A stretch of 64,000 nucleotides of DNA from PBB1 sp046154125 (GCA_046154125.1 JBJXEJ010000115.1:9380-73379); one strand, 5' to 3'. Shown: positions 34,195-43,191, numbered from the stretch's first letter. Made by a program: numbers and translations. The notes: a model not told the origin generated them from the letters alone.

Positions 34195-34688
34195 GAATGG
34201 CCTTTGATTTGGAGAGGGGTCGGAGACCGCACTGCTCGGGTGATGTCGAAGCCGGCGTTGAGGGCCGCCGGCTGGCCCGACAAAGCTCAGTTCAACAGCG
34301 TGATTCCGCCCACTCGGAGCCGGTCGTTCGCGTGCTGGCGACCAGCGACGCCGCCGCCCTTGATCGCAATGAGGCCGCTGAAGAGGCTTTGTGCATCGAC
34401 ACACTATATCTGGGGTCCAAAGCGCCTTCAAGCACTACCGCTAGTGTGTTCGCAAGAAAGTGGTCCCGGGCAAGATCAAACCGCAGGCGCCTGATGACAC
34501 ACCTTGCTCAGGGCCGCGTTTCGGCCGGTATTGCGCCTGACCGCCTGAGCGTTGCGCTTCGCTGCGCAAAGCCGCCAATTCATTGGCCTGCGACGCGAAC
34601 TCTCACGGCAGTGCGCGCCGATGCTCGCGTCCGGTTCGACCGCAGCGAACAACCGGAGAACCATCCGGTCCGGACAGTGCCAGTCTTC
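34195..34688 (-). promoter_or_regulatory. nrdA upstream region (494 bp)
   Basis: The longest gene-free stretch in the window. It holds the nrdA promoter and NrdR operators (34401-34447), a leader of about 200 nt between the predicted start site and the nrdA ATG, and, nearer ampD, a TTGCGC/GCGCAA hairpin around 34553-34570. No credible small gene is seen on either strand. Confidence 0.7.
34401..34447 (-). promoter_or_regulatory. Paired NrdR boxes overlapping the nrdA promoter
   Basis: Two 16-bp NrdR-like boxes, ACACTATATCTGGGGT (34401-34416) and GCACTACCGCTAGTGT (34432-34447), lie 31 bp apart start to start, about three helical turns, as is usual for NrdR tandem operators. Between and over them is a sigma70-type promoter read leftward: -35 TTGAAG (34431-34426), 17-bp spacer, -10 TATAGT (34408-34403). 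NrdR is the ATP/dATP-responsive repressor of ribonucleotide reductase genes, so binding would occlude polymerase. Confidence 0.82.
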
Positions 34689-35294
34689 TCACAGGGCGGC
34701 GATCACATCCTCGGGAAAACACTGTGCGGGCCAGCCCAGTGCAAGGACGATTCGAGCCCAATCGAATCCAGCACCTGGATCGATCTTCCGCCCAGCTGAC
34801 ACTTGTTCGTGTCCGGCCACGTCGATACAGCCACCGGGCCCGGCGAGTGACGTCAGCAACTCGCACAGCGTGGCGTACTGCGCCGCCTCGAAGCCCTCGC
34901 CTTCGAGTCCTTCGAGTTCGATGCCGACCGAAAAATCGTTGCAGTTCGATCGACCGCGCCAGACCGACGCACCGGCATGCCAAGCCCGCTCCAGGCACGA
35001 GACGAATTGAACGCACGCACCATCGCGACGGATGAAGAAATGCGCCGACACCCGCAGGCCGCGCAGGTGGTCGAAATACGGGTGCGCAGACACATCGAGC
35101 TGATTCAGGAAGAACTGCTCGACCTGCGCACCACCGTAGACGCCCGGCGGCAGGCTGATCGAATGCACCACGGCAAGAGTCGGCACGGTGCCGATCGGTC
35201 GCGGCCCGAAATGGGGCGAAGGGCAGTGCCGCGCCCGAGCCCACCAGCCTCGCTGCCAGTCGCCGTGAGCTTCAGCCGTTTCCGCGCTCTGCAT
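34689..35294 (-). CDS. ampD: 1,6-anhydro-N-acetylmuramyl-L-alanine amidase
   Basis: A 201-residue zinc amidase of peptidoglycan recycling. Zinc ligands are the His in VVHSISLPPG and the His and Asp in AGHEQVSAGRKIDPG; SVGIELEG holds the family Glu. It cleaves the peptide from anhydroMurNAc muropeptides in the cytoplasm and so controls AmpR-type signalling where present. The ATG at 35294 overlaps the response regulator's end by 23 nt; a GTG at 35312 is an alternative. Confidence 0.93.
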   Translation of the reverse strand: MQSAETAEAHGDWQRGWWARARHCPSPHFGPRPIGTVPTLAVVHSISLPPGVYGGAQVEQFFLNQLDVSAHPYFDHLRGLRVSAHFFIRRDGACVQFVSCLERAWHAGASVWRGRSNCNDFSVGIELEGLEGEGFEAAQYATLCELLTSLAGPGGCIDVAGHEQVSAGRKIDPGAGFDWARIVLALGWPAQCFPEDVIAAL

Positions 35295-36912
35295 CAAGGT
35301 GCGGGTCGCCACCGCCCATCACATTCAGCCGGGCCATGCGGTACCGCATCTGTCGCAGGGACAGTCCGAGGCTGGCCCCTGCCGCCGTGCGATTGAAACG
35401 ATGCTGTTCGAGGGCGCGCAGCAACATGTCGCGCTCGATTTCATCGAGGTATGCCGCCAGATCGCTGGGCAGATTCGAGGTCGAGGCAGGCGTCTGCAGT
35501 GCACCCTGCGCGGCGTCGACACGCGCCGCGGCACTGAGCATCGAATTCACGGCGTCCGACGAACCGGTGCCGTGTTCCGGGTCGCTGGACAGAACGTCGC
35601 CCTGCGGATCGTTCGGCAGCCCCAGGTCGACGACATCGATCATCTCGCCGCCCGAAAGCGCCACGGCGCGATGCAGCAGGTTCTCGAGTTCACGAACGTT
35701 GCCCGGGAAAGGATGGGCCGCGAGATGCAGCAGTGCCGCGTGGGTCAGCCGCGGGGCGGGCCAGACACCGGCATCGCGCGAGATGCGTTCGAGCACCCGC
35801 TCGCCGATGCTGGCCAGGTCTTCCAGACGCTCACGCAGCGGAGGCACGCGGATCTGGATCACGTTGAGCCGATAGTAAAGATCCTGCCGAAAGCGGCCGG
35901 CCTGCACCTCCGCGCCGAGGTCCTTGTGCGTGGCACTGAGCAGGCGGACATTCACCGGCAGTTCGGTGACCGCACCAACCGGCCGCACCGAACGCTCCTG
36001 GACCGCGCGCAGCAACTTGGACTGCATCGACAGCGGAAGGTCACCGATCTCGTCGAGGAACAACGTGCCCCCGTCGGCCGCCTGGAAGAAGCCCTCGCGG
36101 TCCTCGTTGGCACCGGTGAATGCCCCTCGGCGGTACCCGAAGAACTCGGCTTCGAGCAGGTGCTCGGGAATGGCACTGCAGTTGACCGGGATGAAGGGCT
36201 GCGCGCTGCGCGGGCTGACCTCGTGGATCGCGCGGGCGACCAGTTCCTTGCCGGTGCCGGACTCGCCGTTGACGAGCACCGGCGCCATGCTGCGCGCGAC
36301 CTTGTCGACCAGCGCGCGCACCTGCTTCATCGCAAGCGACTGCCCGGCCATGCGGTCGAGCGCAACGCTGGGCGATGCTGTCGTCGGAGGTGCAGGGCGA
36401 ACGGCGATTGGTGCCTGCCGGGTCGCAACAGTCGCAGGTTCGACCCGAGCCGCCCCATCGTCTGCAGCCAGCGCGCCAGGCTGCAGTGACCGCTCGGTCG
36501 GCAGGCTGGACGGCAGCGTGCTGGGCGCGGTCGAAGGCCCCCGTCCGAGCGCCGATGCAACAACGGCTCGAAACTGCTTCAGGTCGACGGGCTTGGTCAG
36601 GTAATCGTAGGCGCCGGCCTTCAACGCCTCCACCGCGTTCTCGGCCGAACCGTAGGCCGTGATGACGATCGCCTTCTCTCGCCGGGCATTGCTTTCGAGA
36701 TAGCTCAGCAAGTCGAGGCCGGAGCCGTCGGGCAGGCGCATGTCGGTGATGACCGCGCTGTAGACGCGGTCCTGCAGGTGCAGCCGCGCTTCCTCGACGC
36801 TGCCGGCGGTTTCGATGTCGTAACCCTCGCGAAGCAGGGTCAGCTCGTACAGCGTGCGCAGGTCGGGTTCGTCATCGACGACCAGCAAGCTGAAATAGGC
36901 GGGGGAAGACAT
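35272..36912 (-). CDS. pilR: Sigma54-dependent response regulator, PilR-like
   Basis: A 546-residue NtrC-class activator. Receiver domain 1-about 120 with D57 (ITDMRLPDGSG) as phospho-acceptor and the Lys in YLTKPVD; Ala/Pro-rich linker about 125-200; AAA+ domain with Walker A GESGTGKE, the sigma54-contacting GAFTGA loop and DEIGDLP Walker B; C-terminal Fis-type HTH (FNRTAAGASLGLSLRQMRYR). Located immediately after its kinase gene and before ampD. PilR normally activates pilin transcription; the pilin gene is not in this window. Confidence 0.9.
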   Translation of the reverse strand: MSSPAYFSLLVVDDEPDLRTLYELTLLREGYDIETAGSVEEARLHLQDRVYSAVITDMRLPDGSGLDLLSYLESNARREKAIVITAYGSAENAVEALKAGAYDYLTKPVDLKQFRAVVASALGRGPSTAPSTLPSSLPTERSLQPGALAADDGAARVEPATVATRQAPIAVRPAPPTTASPSVALDRMAGQSLAMKQVRALVDKVARSMAPVLVNGESGTGKELVARAIHEVSPRSAQPFIPVNCSAIPEHLLEAEFFGYRRGAFTGANEDREGFFQAADGGTLFLDEIGDLPLSMQSKLLRAVQERSVRPVGAVTELPVNVRLLSATHKDLGAEVQAGRFRQDLYYRLNVIQIRVPPLRERLEDLASIGERVLERISRDAGVWPAPRLTHAALLHLAAHPFPGNVRELENLLHRAVALSGGEMIDVVDLGLPNDPQGDVLSSDPEHGTGSSDAVNSMLSAAARVDAAQGALQTPASTSNLPSDLAAYLDEIERDMLLRALEQHRFNRTAAGASLGLSLRQMRYRMARLNVMGGGDPHLDAERGNG

Positions 36913-36941
36913 GGCGAAGACTCGTTCAGTGCTTCCGTGCA

Positions 36942-38819
36942 TCACACCGGAAGCTGCAGCCGCGCCTCAGCGGTGACCCCGTCCCGACGACGCATGTTGA
37001 CGAAGAAATCATTGCGGTTCGGCTCGGCGGCCGGTCGCGTCCGGTAATCGATGCTGGCTCCGTACTGCTCGCAGAGCTGCCGACAAATATACAGGCCCAA
37101 CCCGGTACCTCGACTGCGCGTCGAGAAGAACGGCTCGAACAGGTAGCGCTCGACTTCGCTGGGTATGGTGGGGCCGTCGCTGGAGACGCTCAGTTGCGCG
37201 GTGGCCTCATCGAGCGTCATGAGACGAACGTGCACCGATCCAGGCTGATCTGTGGCGTGGCGACGCGCGTTGTCGAGCAGGTTGATCAGCACGCGTCGCA
37301 GATGCTCGACGTCAAAGACCACGCCCAGCGGATCGACAGGCAGCTCGACCTTGAGAACGCTGCTTTCGCCCAATCCGAGCGAGGCTGCCTGCGCCCAGTC
37401 GCTGCAAGCGGCGGCCACCTCGGCGCTGGCATCGATCACGGCCGCCTCGGCGAGCGTACCCGGGGCCACCTCCATGACATCGTCGACGATGCGTTTGAGT
37501 CGCTTGACGTTCTCGGCGACCATCCGCGTGAGCTGCTGCTGGCCGGGCGTCACCGCGTCTTCCGACAGCAGCGCGTTGGCCTGAGCGATGGCTGCCAGCG
37601 GATTGCGGATCTCGTGAGCGATGCCTGCCGACACCCGCCCCATCGCCGCGAGTTTTTCCTGACGCATCCGGGCCTGCATGCTGCGCACGTCTTCGAGCAG
37701 CAGCACGCACAACTCCTCCGCCGACGGCTCGTCGGCGCGGCGCGTGAAGCGGATGCGCACACGCAAGGTTCGCGTCGTGGCCGGCTCGAAATGCAGCACC
37801 ACGTCGCGGCCGGCCTCGGGCCAGACCGCCTCGTGAAAGCCGCGCTCCACCGTCTTCACGAGCTGGTCCCAGGCGACGACGCCGCGCAACTGAAACGGCG
37901 CCGGGCGGCCGAGGCCGCGCCGCACCAGCAAACGCCGGGCAGCCGGATTGGCGGCACGAACGCGGCCGGTGCGATCGACCACCAGCACGCCGTCCTGCAT
38001 TTCCTCGATCACCAGGCGGTTGAGCTGAGCCTGCTGTCGCGCCAGCTCCATGCTGTCCTTGGCGGTCAGTTCTTCTCGCGCCAGCCGGCTCGCCAACTCT
38101 CCAGCCAGCACGGTGATGACGAACAGGCCGCTGCCAGCAAGCCCGGCCTGCGTCATCAGTGAAGCCGCGTCACCACCAGACATGACGGCAAGCCAGGCGT
38201 TGCCCAGCAACAGCAGAGCCACTGCTGCCGCGGTCGCCAGCGCCTGGACGCGCCGCGTCAGCACGCCTGCCATCAGCACCGGCAGCACCAGCAGCGCCGC
38301 AAAATTGAGACTGTTGGCCTTCGACAGCATGTGCAGCGCGGTGAAGCAGACGATGTCGGCTCCGATGCCTGCCACCCATTGGAGTCGAGTGAGGCGAGGC
38401 ACCGTGGCATGTTCGTCGTCGCCCCCCGAAGCGGGCGTCAGCCACATGCCTACTGACAGTGCTGCATAGGCGAGGCTGACCCACATCACGCCGCGGCCCG
38501 GCTGCGCACCAAAGAATCCGCCCGCCGCCATGGTGGCGACCAGCGCGACGCCGAGCGCCGCGCGGGCGCTCAGGAACGCACGGTAGATACGGTCGAAGGC
38601 AGACTGCCCGGCGGGTATGGTCAGGTCACCGTCTCGCGGCAGAAAGCGCGAATCGAGATCGAGTGCAGCGCCCGGTTCCTCGAGGCGGCTGTCATCGTCG
38701 GTCTGCGAGTCCGCCTCGCCAAGGAACGCGCCAAACCACGATTCGCCGGAGCGCGTTCCGCGCGGGCGTTTGCGGCGGTCCGCCCTGCGGCGGTCAGTCG
38801 GGGTGGTCGACGTATCCAT
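36942..38819 (-). CDS. pilS: Sensor histidine kinase, PilS-like
   Basis: A 625-residue kinase. N-terminal basic soluble part (1-about 80), about six membrane helices (85-255), a PAS domain (about 268-375, MQDGVLVVDRTGRVRAANPAA), HisKA with the phospho-accepting His in GIAHEIRNPLAAI, and HATPase with LLDNARRHA (N box) and GTGLGLYICRQL (G2 box). Pairs with the NtrC-type regulator 29 bp downstream. The multi-TM sensor and gene order match PilS, although the 80-residue N-terminal extension is unusual. Confidence 0.9.
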   Translation of the reverse strand: MDTSTTPTDRRRADRRKRPRGTRSGESWFGAFLGEADSQTDDDSRLEEPGAALDLDSRFLPRDGDLTIPAGQSAFDRIYRAFLSARAALGVALVATMAAGGFFGAQPGRGVMWVSLAYAALSVGMWLTPASGGDDEHATVPRLTRLQWVAGIGADIVCFTALHMLSKANSLNFAALLVLPVLMAGVLTRRVQALATAAAVALLLLGNAWLAVMSGGDAASLMTQAGLAGSGLFVITVLAGELASRLAREELTAKDSMELARQQAQLNRLVIEEMQDGVLVVDRTGRVRAANPAARRLLVRRGLGRPAPFQLRGVVAWDQLVKTVERGFHEAVWPEAGRDVVLHFEPATTRTLRVRIRFTRRADEPSAEELCVLLLEDVRSMQARMRQEKLAAMGRVSAGIAHEIRNPLAAIAQANALLSEDAVTPGQQQLTRMVAENVKRLKRIVDDVMEVAPGTLAEAAVIDASAEVAAACSDWAQAASLGLGESSVLKVELPVDPLGVVFDVEHLRRVLINLLDNARRHATDQPGSVHVRLMTLDEATAQLSVSSDGPTIPSEVERYLFEPFFSTRSRGTGLGLYICRQLCEQYGASIDYRTRPAAEPNRNDFFVNMRRRDGVTAEARLQLPV

Positions 38820-39082
38820 CAACGCGGCGGCTTGCTCTTCTCGTGGGCGACGCGGTGCGCCTGTCCGCAGAACCAGCCAGCCGATGCACCAACAGCTTCA
38901 CTTTGCGGCAGATGGACTCCGCAGTGGGCACAGGCGACCATCTCCTCGTGACCGGATGGATGCGCCGGCGCCCCATCGGTCGAATCGGGTGGTGGATCGG
39001 GCCTGGGTGGCAGACTGCGCCGCCCGCCACGAACCAGCCACACCACCAAGAGGAACAGCCCCAGAAGCAGAAAGAATTTCAT
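38819..39082 (-). CDS. PP0621-family small protein
   Basis: An 87-residue protein with one N-terminal membrane helix (MKFFLLLGLFLLVVWLVRGG), a proline-rich stretch and a C-terminal cysteine motif ACAHCGVHLPQSEA...WFCGQAHR that looks like a small zinc site. Family members sit between YpjD and pilS in many betaproteobacteria. Function unknown. Its stop overlaps the kinase start by one base-step (ATGA-type coupling). Confidence 0.87.
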   Translation of the reverse strand: MKFFLLLGLFLLVVWLVRGGRRSLPPRPDPPPDSTDGAPAHPSGHEEMVACAHCGVHLPQSEAVGASAGWFCGQAHRVAHEKSKPPR

Positions 39083-39122
39083 GACGGAGTGCGCCCCCAG
39101 CAGATCCCCGGACCGGCTTCGA

Positions 39123-39962
39123 TCACACGCCCAGCGGCCGGTTCAACAGAACCTCCATCACGAAGCGTGAACCCACATAGGCCAGCAGCAACAGGACGGC
39201 GCCGGTGTAGACCCAGCGGGTGGCCTGCCGCCCCCGCCAGCCGAAGCGGCGCCGCCCTGTCAGCAGGCCGGCGTACACCAGCCAGCCGAGGATCGAAAAC
39301 ACGACCTTGTGATCCCAGCGCCAGGGATGGGCAAACAGCCAGCCGAGAAAGATCGCCATCGACAGCACCACGAACCCGGCCGAAACGAAGCGGAAGGTGA
39401 GGCGCTCCAGCCGCATCACGGGCAGACCCATCGGAGGCGAGGCGCCGCCAGATCCGTCAGCCGCCTGACGGGCCGGCTGCAGGTTCAGACGCATCTGCCG
39501 GTCGGCACGATTGAGCATCGTGGCGTGCAGCACGGCCGCACCGAACAAGCCGTAAGACGCGATGCCGAGCACCCAGTGAATCGGTGCCCAGCGCGACGCG
39601 GCTTGCGGACGGAACTCTCCCGGAAACATCAGCGCCAGAAACACCGCAATGGCGCCCAGCACTGCGAGCGTGCGCCGAACTCCGTTGATCGGCAGGAACC
39701 GGCTCTCGGCCACGTACACGCCGATCACGAGCCACAACGTGACCGAAAGAGCCGGAGCGAAGCCGAAGCGTGCGCCCTGGATATCCGTACCGATGCCGGA
39801 GGTGTCGATGCCGATCGCCACCGCATGCAGCAACCAGCCGGCCAGCAGATACCAGCGCAAACCACCGGGCGCCCGTTCGGGCACCAGTGCAGCGGTCGCA
39901 TAGGCGAGCAATGCCAGCAAGCTGACAGTGGTCAACAGGGCCGGGAACGCGACCCCATTCAC
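39123..39962 (-). CDS. CcsA/YpjD-family cytochrome assembly membrane protein
   Basis: A 279-residue integral membrane protein with about eight helices. The C-terminal half has HPWRWDHKVVFSILGWLVY, the conserved WD-K-x-W motif of the CcsA family. Family members take part in haem handling for cytochrome c assembly, although the YpjD branch (E. coli YpjD, next to ffh) is not proven to do so. Divergent from ffh, as in E. coli. Confidence 0.88.
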   Translation of the reverse strand: MNGVAFPALLTTVSLLALLAYATAALVPERAPGGLRWYLLAGWLLHAVAIGIDTSGIGTDIQGARFGFAPALSVTLWLVIGVYVAESRFLPINGVRRTLAVLGAIAVFLALMFPGEFRPQAASRWAPIHWVLGIASYGLFGAAVLHATMLNRADRQMRLNLQPARQAADGSGGASPPMGLPVMRLERLTFRFVSAGFVVLSMAIFLGWLFAHPWRWDHKVVFSILGWLVYAGLLTGRRRFGWRGRQATRWVYTGAVLLLLAYVGSRFVMEVLLNRPLGV

Positions 39963-40039
39963 CGCAACCCCTCAGAAGATAGACTCATCGCCAAAGTGTA
40001 CTTTCGCAACACGCCGCTCACGGCACTACAGACCTCCGC

Positions 40040-41425
40040 ATGGCTTCCACCCTCACCGAACGACTGAGTCGCGCCGTCAAGACGATGCGCGGCCAGGCCC
40101 GCATCACCGAATCGAACGTGCAGGACATGCTGCGTGAAGTTCGCATGGCGCTGCTCGAGGCCGATGTCGCGCTGCCGGTCGTGCGTGACTTCATCGCGCG
40201 TGTCAAGGACAAGGCGCTTGGCGCCGAAGTGGTGGGTTCGCTGTCTCCGGGGCAGGCGCTGGTCGGAATCGTCAACCGCGAACTCGCGGCGACGATGGGC
40301 AGCAACGACATCGGCGTCGACGGCCGCAACGCTGCCGATATCAACCTGACGACGCAACCGCCCGCGGTGATCCTGATGGCCGGCCTGCAGGGCGCCGGCA
40401 AGACGACGACGACAGCCAAGCTCGCCAAGCACCTGATCGAGAAGCGCAGGAAGAAGGTGCTGACGGTGTCGGCCGACGTCTACCGGCCGGCTGCGATCGA
40501 GCAGCTGAAGACAGTGACGAAGCAGGCCGGCGCCGAGTGGTTTCCGTCGACGGCAAGCGACAAGCCGATCGACATCGCGAACGCCGCGCTCGACTACGCG
40601 CGCAAGCACTACTTCGACGTGCTGCTGGTCGACACCGCAGGCCGGCTGGCCATCGATGAGGCACTGATGGCCGAGATCAGCGCGCTGCACGCTGCGCTGA
40701 AGCCGATCGAGACGCTGTTCGTCGTCGACGCGATGCAGGGCCAGGACGCGATCAACACCGCGAAGGCATTCAAGGAAGCGCTGCCTATCACTGGCATCGT
40801 GCTGACCAAGATGGACGGCGATTCACGCGGCGGCGCAGCGCTGTCGGTGCGGCAGATCACCGGCGCCCCGATCAAGTTCGCCGGCGTCAGCGAGAAGATC
40901 GACGGGCTCGAAGTCTTCGACGCCGATCGCCATGCCGGTCGCATCCTCGGCATGGGCGACATCGTCGCACTGGTCGAGCAAGTGACCCAGGGCGTCGATA
41001 TCGCTGCGGCGCAGAAGCTCGCCGACAAGGTCAAGTCGGGCGATGCTTTCGACCTCAACGATTTCCTTCAGCAGATCTCGCAGATGAAGAAGATGGGCGG
41101 CCTGGCCGGTCTGATGGACAAGCTGCCAACGCAGATGACCGCCAAGGCGGGTGCTGTCGACATGGACCGCGCCGAGCGCGACGTGCGCCGCATGGAAGGC
41201 ATGATCTGCTCGATGACGCCGCTGGAGCGCCGAAAGCCTGAACTGCTGAAGGCCACCCGCAAACGCCGCGTCGCGGCTGGTGCCGGCGTTCAGGTGCAGG
41301 AGGTGAACCGCATGCTCAACCAGTTCGAGCAGATGCGCGACATGATGAAGAAGATGCGGGGCGGCGGAATGATGAAGATGATGAAGCGACTCGGTGGCAT
41401 GAAGGGCATGGGTGGCATGCGCTGA
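40040..41425 (+). CDS. ffh: Signal recognition particle GTPase Ffh
   Basis: A 461-residue SRP54 homologue. N domain (1-about 90), G domain with GLQGAGKTTTTAKLA, DTAGRLAIDEAL, TKMDGDSRGGAAL, and a C-terminal M domain (about 310-461) that is Met-rich (MRDMMKKMRGGGMMKMMKRL) and binds 4.5S RNA and signal peptides. Its 3' end faces ftsY 18 bp away, so SRP and its receptor are adjacent but on opposite strands. Confidence 0.98.
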   Translation: MASTLTERLSRAVKTMRGQARITESNVQDMLREVRMALLEADVALPVVRDFIARVKDKALGAEVVGSLSPGQALVGIVNRELAATMGSNDIGVDGRNAADINLTTQPPAVILMAGLQGAGKTTTTAKLAKHLIEKRRKKVLTVSADVYRPAAIEQLKTVTKQAGAEWFPSTASDKPIDIANAALDYARKHYFDVLLVDTAGRLAIDEALMAEISALHAALKPIETLFVVDAMQGQDAINTAKAFKEALPITGIVLTKMDGDSRGGAALSVRQITGAPIKFAGVSEKIDGLEVFDADRHAGRILGMGDIVALVEQVTQGVDIAAAQKLADKVKSGDAFDLNDFLQQISQMKKMGGLAGLMDKLPTQMTAKAGAVDMDRAERDVRRMEGMICSMTPLERRKPELLKATRKRRVAAGAGVQVQEVNRMLNQFEQMRDMMKKMRGGGMMKMMKRLGGMKGMGGMR

Positions 41426-41446
41426 CCGCGCGCCCGCGCGTGGTCA
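41423..41446. terminator. Possible shared hairpin between convergent ffh and ftsY
   Basis: An inverted repeat TGACC(G)CGCG... / ...CGCGTGGTCA spans both stop codons and the 18-bp gap. A bulge interrupts it and no T-run follows on either side, so it could act as a weak or factor-assisted bidirectional terminator. Overlaps the last codon of each gene. Confidence 0.45.
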
Positions 41447-42517
41447 ACCGAGCAGCGCCGTCGCGAACTCTCTCGCATCGAAGGTTTCCAGGTCTTCGAG
41501 CTTTTCGCCGACCCCGATGAAATAGACCGGCACCGGCCCGGTGGCGCCGGTCTCGCCCGCACCGCGTCCCCGCTCGCGCGCCCACAACGCGATCGCCGCC
41601 AGTACACCGCCCTTGGCCGTTCCGTCGAGCTTGGTGACGATCAGGCCGGTCAGCTGCAAGGTGTCGTCGAAGGCCTTGACCTGCGCCAGCGCGTTCTGCC
41701 CGGTGTTGCCGTCGACGACCAGCAGCACCTCGTGCGGCGCACCTGCCTGGGCCTTGCCGATCACGCGCTTGACCTTGCGCAGTTCTTCCATCAGATGCAG
41801 CTGTGTCGGCAGGCGTCCGGCGGTGTCCGCGATCACCACATCGCAGCCACGCGCCTGGCCCGCAGAGACGGCATCGAAGGTGACCGACGACGGATCGCCG
41901 CCTTCCTGGCTGACGATCTCGACGCTGTTGCGTCCGGCCCAGACCTCCAGTTGCTCCTTCGCAGCCGCGCGGAAGGTGTCGGCTGCGGCCAGCAGCACCT
42001 TCTGCCCGCCTTCAGCGAGGTGACGGGTCAGCTTGCCGATGCTGGTGGTCTTGCCAGCGCCGTTGACGCCAACGACCATGATCACGGTCGGCGTGTGCTC
42101 GCCCACCGTGAGCGGCCGCTGAAGCGGTTGCAGCAACTCGGTGATCGCCTCGATCAGCAACGCCTTGACGGCCGCCGGGTCGGTGACGCGCGCGTCCTTG
42201 ACACGCATCTTCAGGTCGGCCAGCAGGTACTCGGTCGCCTTCACGCCGGCGTCGGCCAGCAGCAGTGCGGACTCCAGGTCTTCGTAAAGCGCGTCGTCGA
42301 TCTGGGTGCCGGTGAACACCTGCGCGATGCCCGATCCGGTCTTGCGCAGGCCGGCGCGCAGCTTGTCGAGCCAGCTTCGGCGCTCCGGAACCGCAGCAGC
42401 AGCCGCGGGCACCGCCTGTGCGCTCACCAGCAAGGGCGCCTCGACGAGGATCGGATCGGGGTTCGATGCGGCAATCGGCGCGGCCGGTGGTGTCTTCTTC
42501 TTGAAAAAGCTGAACAT
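41444..42517 (-). CDS. ftsY: Signal recognition particle receptor FtsY
   Basis: A 357-residue SRP receptor GTPase. Short A domain starting MFSFFKKKTPPAAP (basic membrane-contact motif), Ala/Pro linker to about 45, then NG domain with VNGAGKTTSIGKL, DTAGRLPTQ, TKLDGTAKGG and the C-terminal GVGEKLEDLETFDAREFATALLG. The ATG at 42517 gives the typical MFSFF start. It is shorter than E. coli FtsY because the acidic A domain is small, normal in this group. Confidence 0.97.
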   Translation of the reverse strand: MFSFFKKKTPPAAPIAASNPDPILVEAPLLVSAQAVPAAAAAVPERRSWLDKLRAGLRKTGSGIAQVFTGTQIDDALYEDLESALLLADAGVKATEYLLADLKMRVKDARVTDPAAVKALLIEAITELLQPLQRPLTVGEHTPTVIMVVGVNGAGKTTSIGKLTRHLAEGGQKVLLAAADTFRAAAKEQLEVWAGRNSVEIVSQEGGDPSSVTFDAVSAGQARGCDVVIADTAGRLPTQLHLMEELRKVKRVIGKAQAGAPHEVLLVVDGNTGQNALAQVKAFDDTLQLTGLIVTKLDGTAKGGVLAAIALWARERGRGAGETGATGPVPVYFIGVGEKLEDLETFDAREFATALLG

Positions 42518-42572
42518 GCGATGCGGGGTTGGCGAGCGCTGAAGGATCCGGGCCGGCGTCACCGGGCGGCGG

Positions 42573-42599
42573 TTGGAGCAGCCCAGAGCCGGCTATAAT
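42573..42599 (+). promoter_or_regulatory. Promoter of tRNA-Met
   Basis: A perfect -10 TATAAT at 42594-42599 with a -35-like TTGGAG at 42573-42578 (15-bp spacer, a little short). The -10 ends 11 nt before the mature tRNA 5' end, so the primary transcript would start a few bases upstream of it. Confidence 0.8.
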
Positions 42600-42610
42600 T
42601 GTGGGCTTGA

Positions 42611-42687
<77 letters not shown>

Positions 42688-42697
42688 GATTTCCGAT

Positions 42698-42730
42698 CGG
42701 CTCCGCGTCTTCACGACCCGGAGCCGTTTT
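42698..42730 (+). terminator. Rho-independent terminator of tRNA-Met
   Basis: An 8-bp perfect stem CGGCTCCG (42698-42705) / CGGAGCCG (42719-42726) with a 13-nt loop, followed directly by TTTT (42727-42730). It begins 11 nt after the tRNA CCA, so the tRNA is probably a monocistronic unit. Confidence 0.85.
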
Positions 42731-42801
42731 CATCTGTGCCCCTGCCACAAGGCCCGGGCGCAGACTCAAGAGAACGTCAACGACAGCCACTGGACGACAC
42801 C

Positions 42802-43191
42802 ATGTACCGCTGTATCGCCTTGTTCGCCACCCTCGCCATCACCAGCGCCGCGACCAGTTGGGCGCAGGATCTGCCAACCAGACTGTTCCCTCGGAGTGCA
42901 CTGCGTGGCGAGGTCACGTTCGGCGTGCCGCCAGAGGTGACGCTGAATGGTGCGCCGGCCCGGCTGTCTCCGGGTGCCCGTCTGCGGGCACAGAACAACA
43001 TGATGGTGCTGTCCGGCACCCTGACCGGGACCAAGCAGACGGTTCACTACACGCTGGAGAACACCGGCCTGATCAAGGACCTGTGGATCCTGCGCGATGA
43101 AGAGAAAGCGAACAAGCCGTGGCCCAAGACACCCGAGCAAACGGCGACATGGAGCTTCGACCCCGGCACCCAGACCTGGACCAAGCCATGA
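42802..43191 (+). CDS. Small secreted protein of unknown function, coupled to miaB
   Basis: A 129-residue protein. The first 20 or so residues form a signal peptide (MYRCIALFATLAITSAATSWA, cut probably after SWA), followed by a mature soluble domain with LRGEVTFGVPPEVTLNGAPARL and VLSGTLTGTKQTVHYTLENTGL. The repeated strand-turn pattern suggests a small beta fold. I recognise no domain. The stop overlaps the miaB ATG by 4 nt, so the two are co-translated despite unlike locations (periplasm versus cytoplasm). Confidence 0.78.
   Translation: MYRCIALFATLAITSAATSWAQDLPTRLFPRSALRGEVTFGVPPEVTLNGAPARLSPGARLRAQNNMMVLSGTLTGTKQTVHYTLENTGLIKDLWILRDEEKANKPWPKTPEQTATWSFDPGTQTWTKP

Noticed and set aside
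33286..34494. Plus-strand frame of 402 codons over the nrdA start and promoter
   Set aside because: Antisense to nrdA and to the NrdR-box promoter; no domain.
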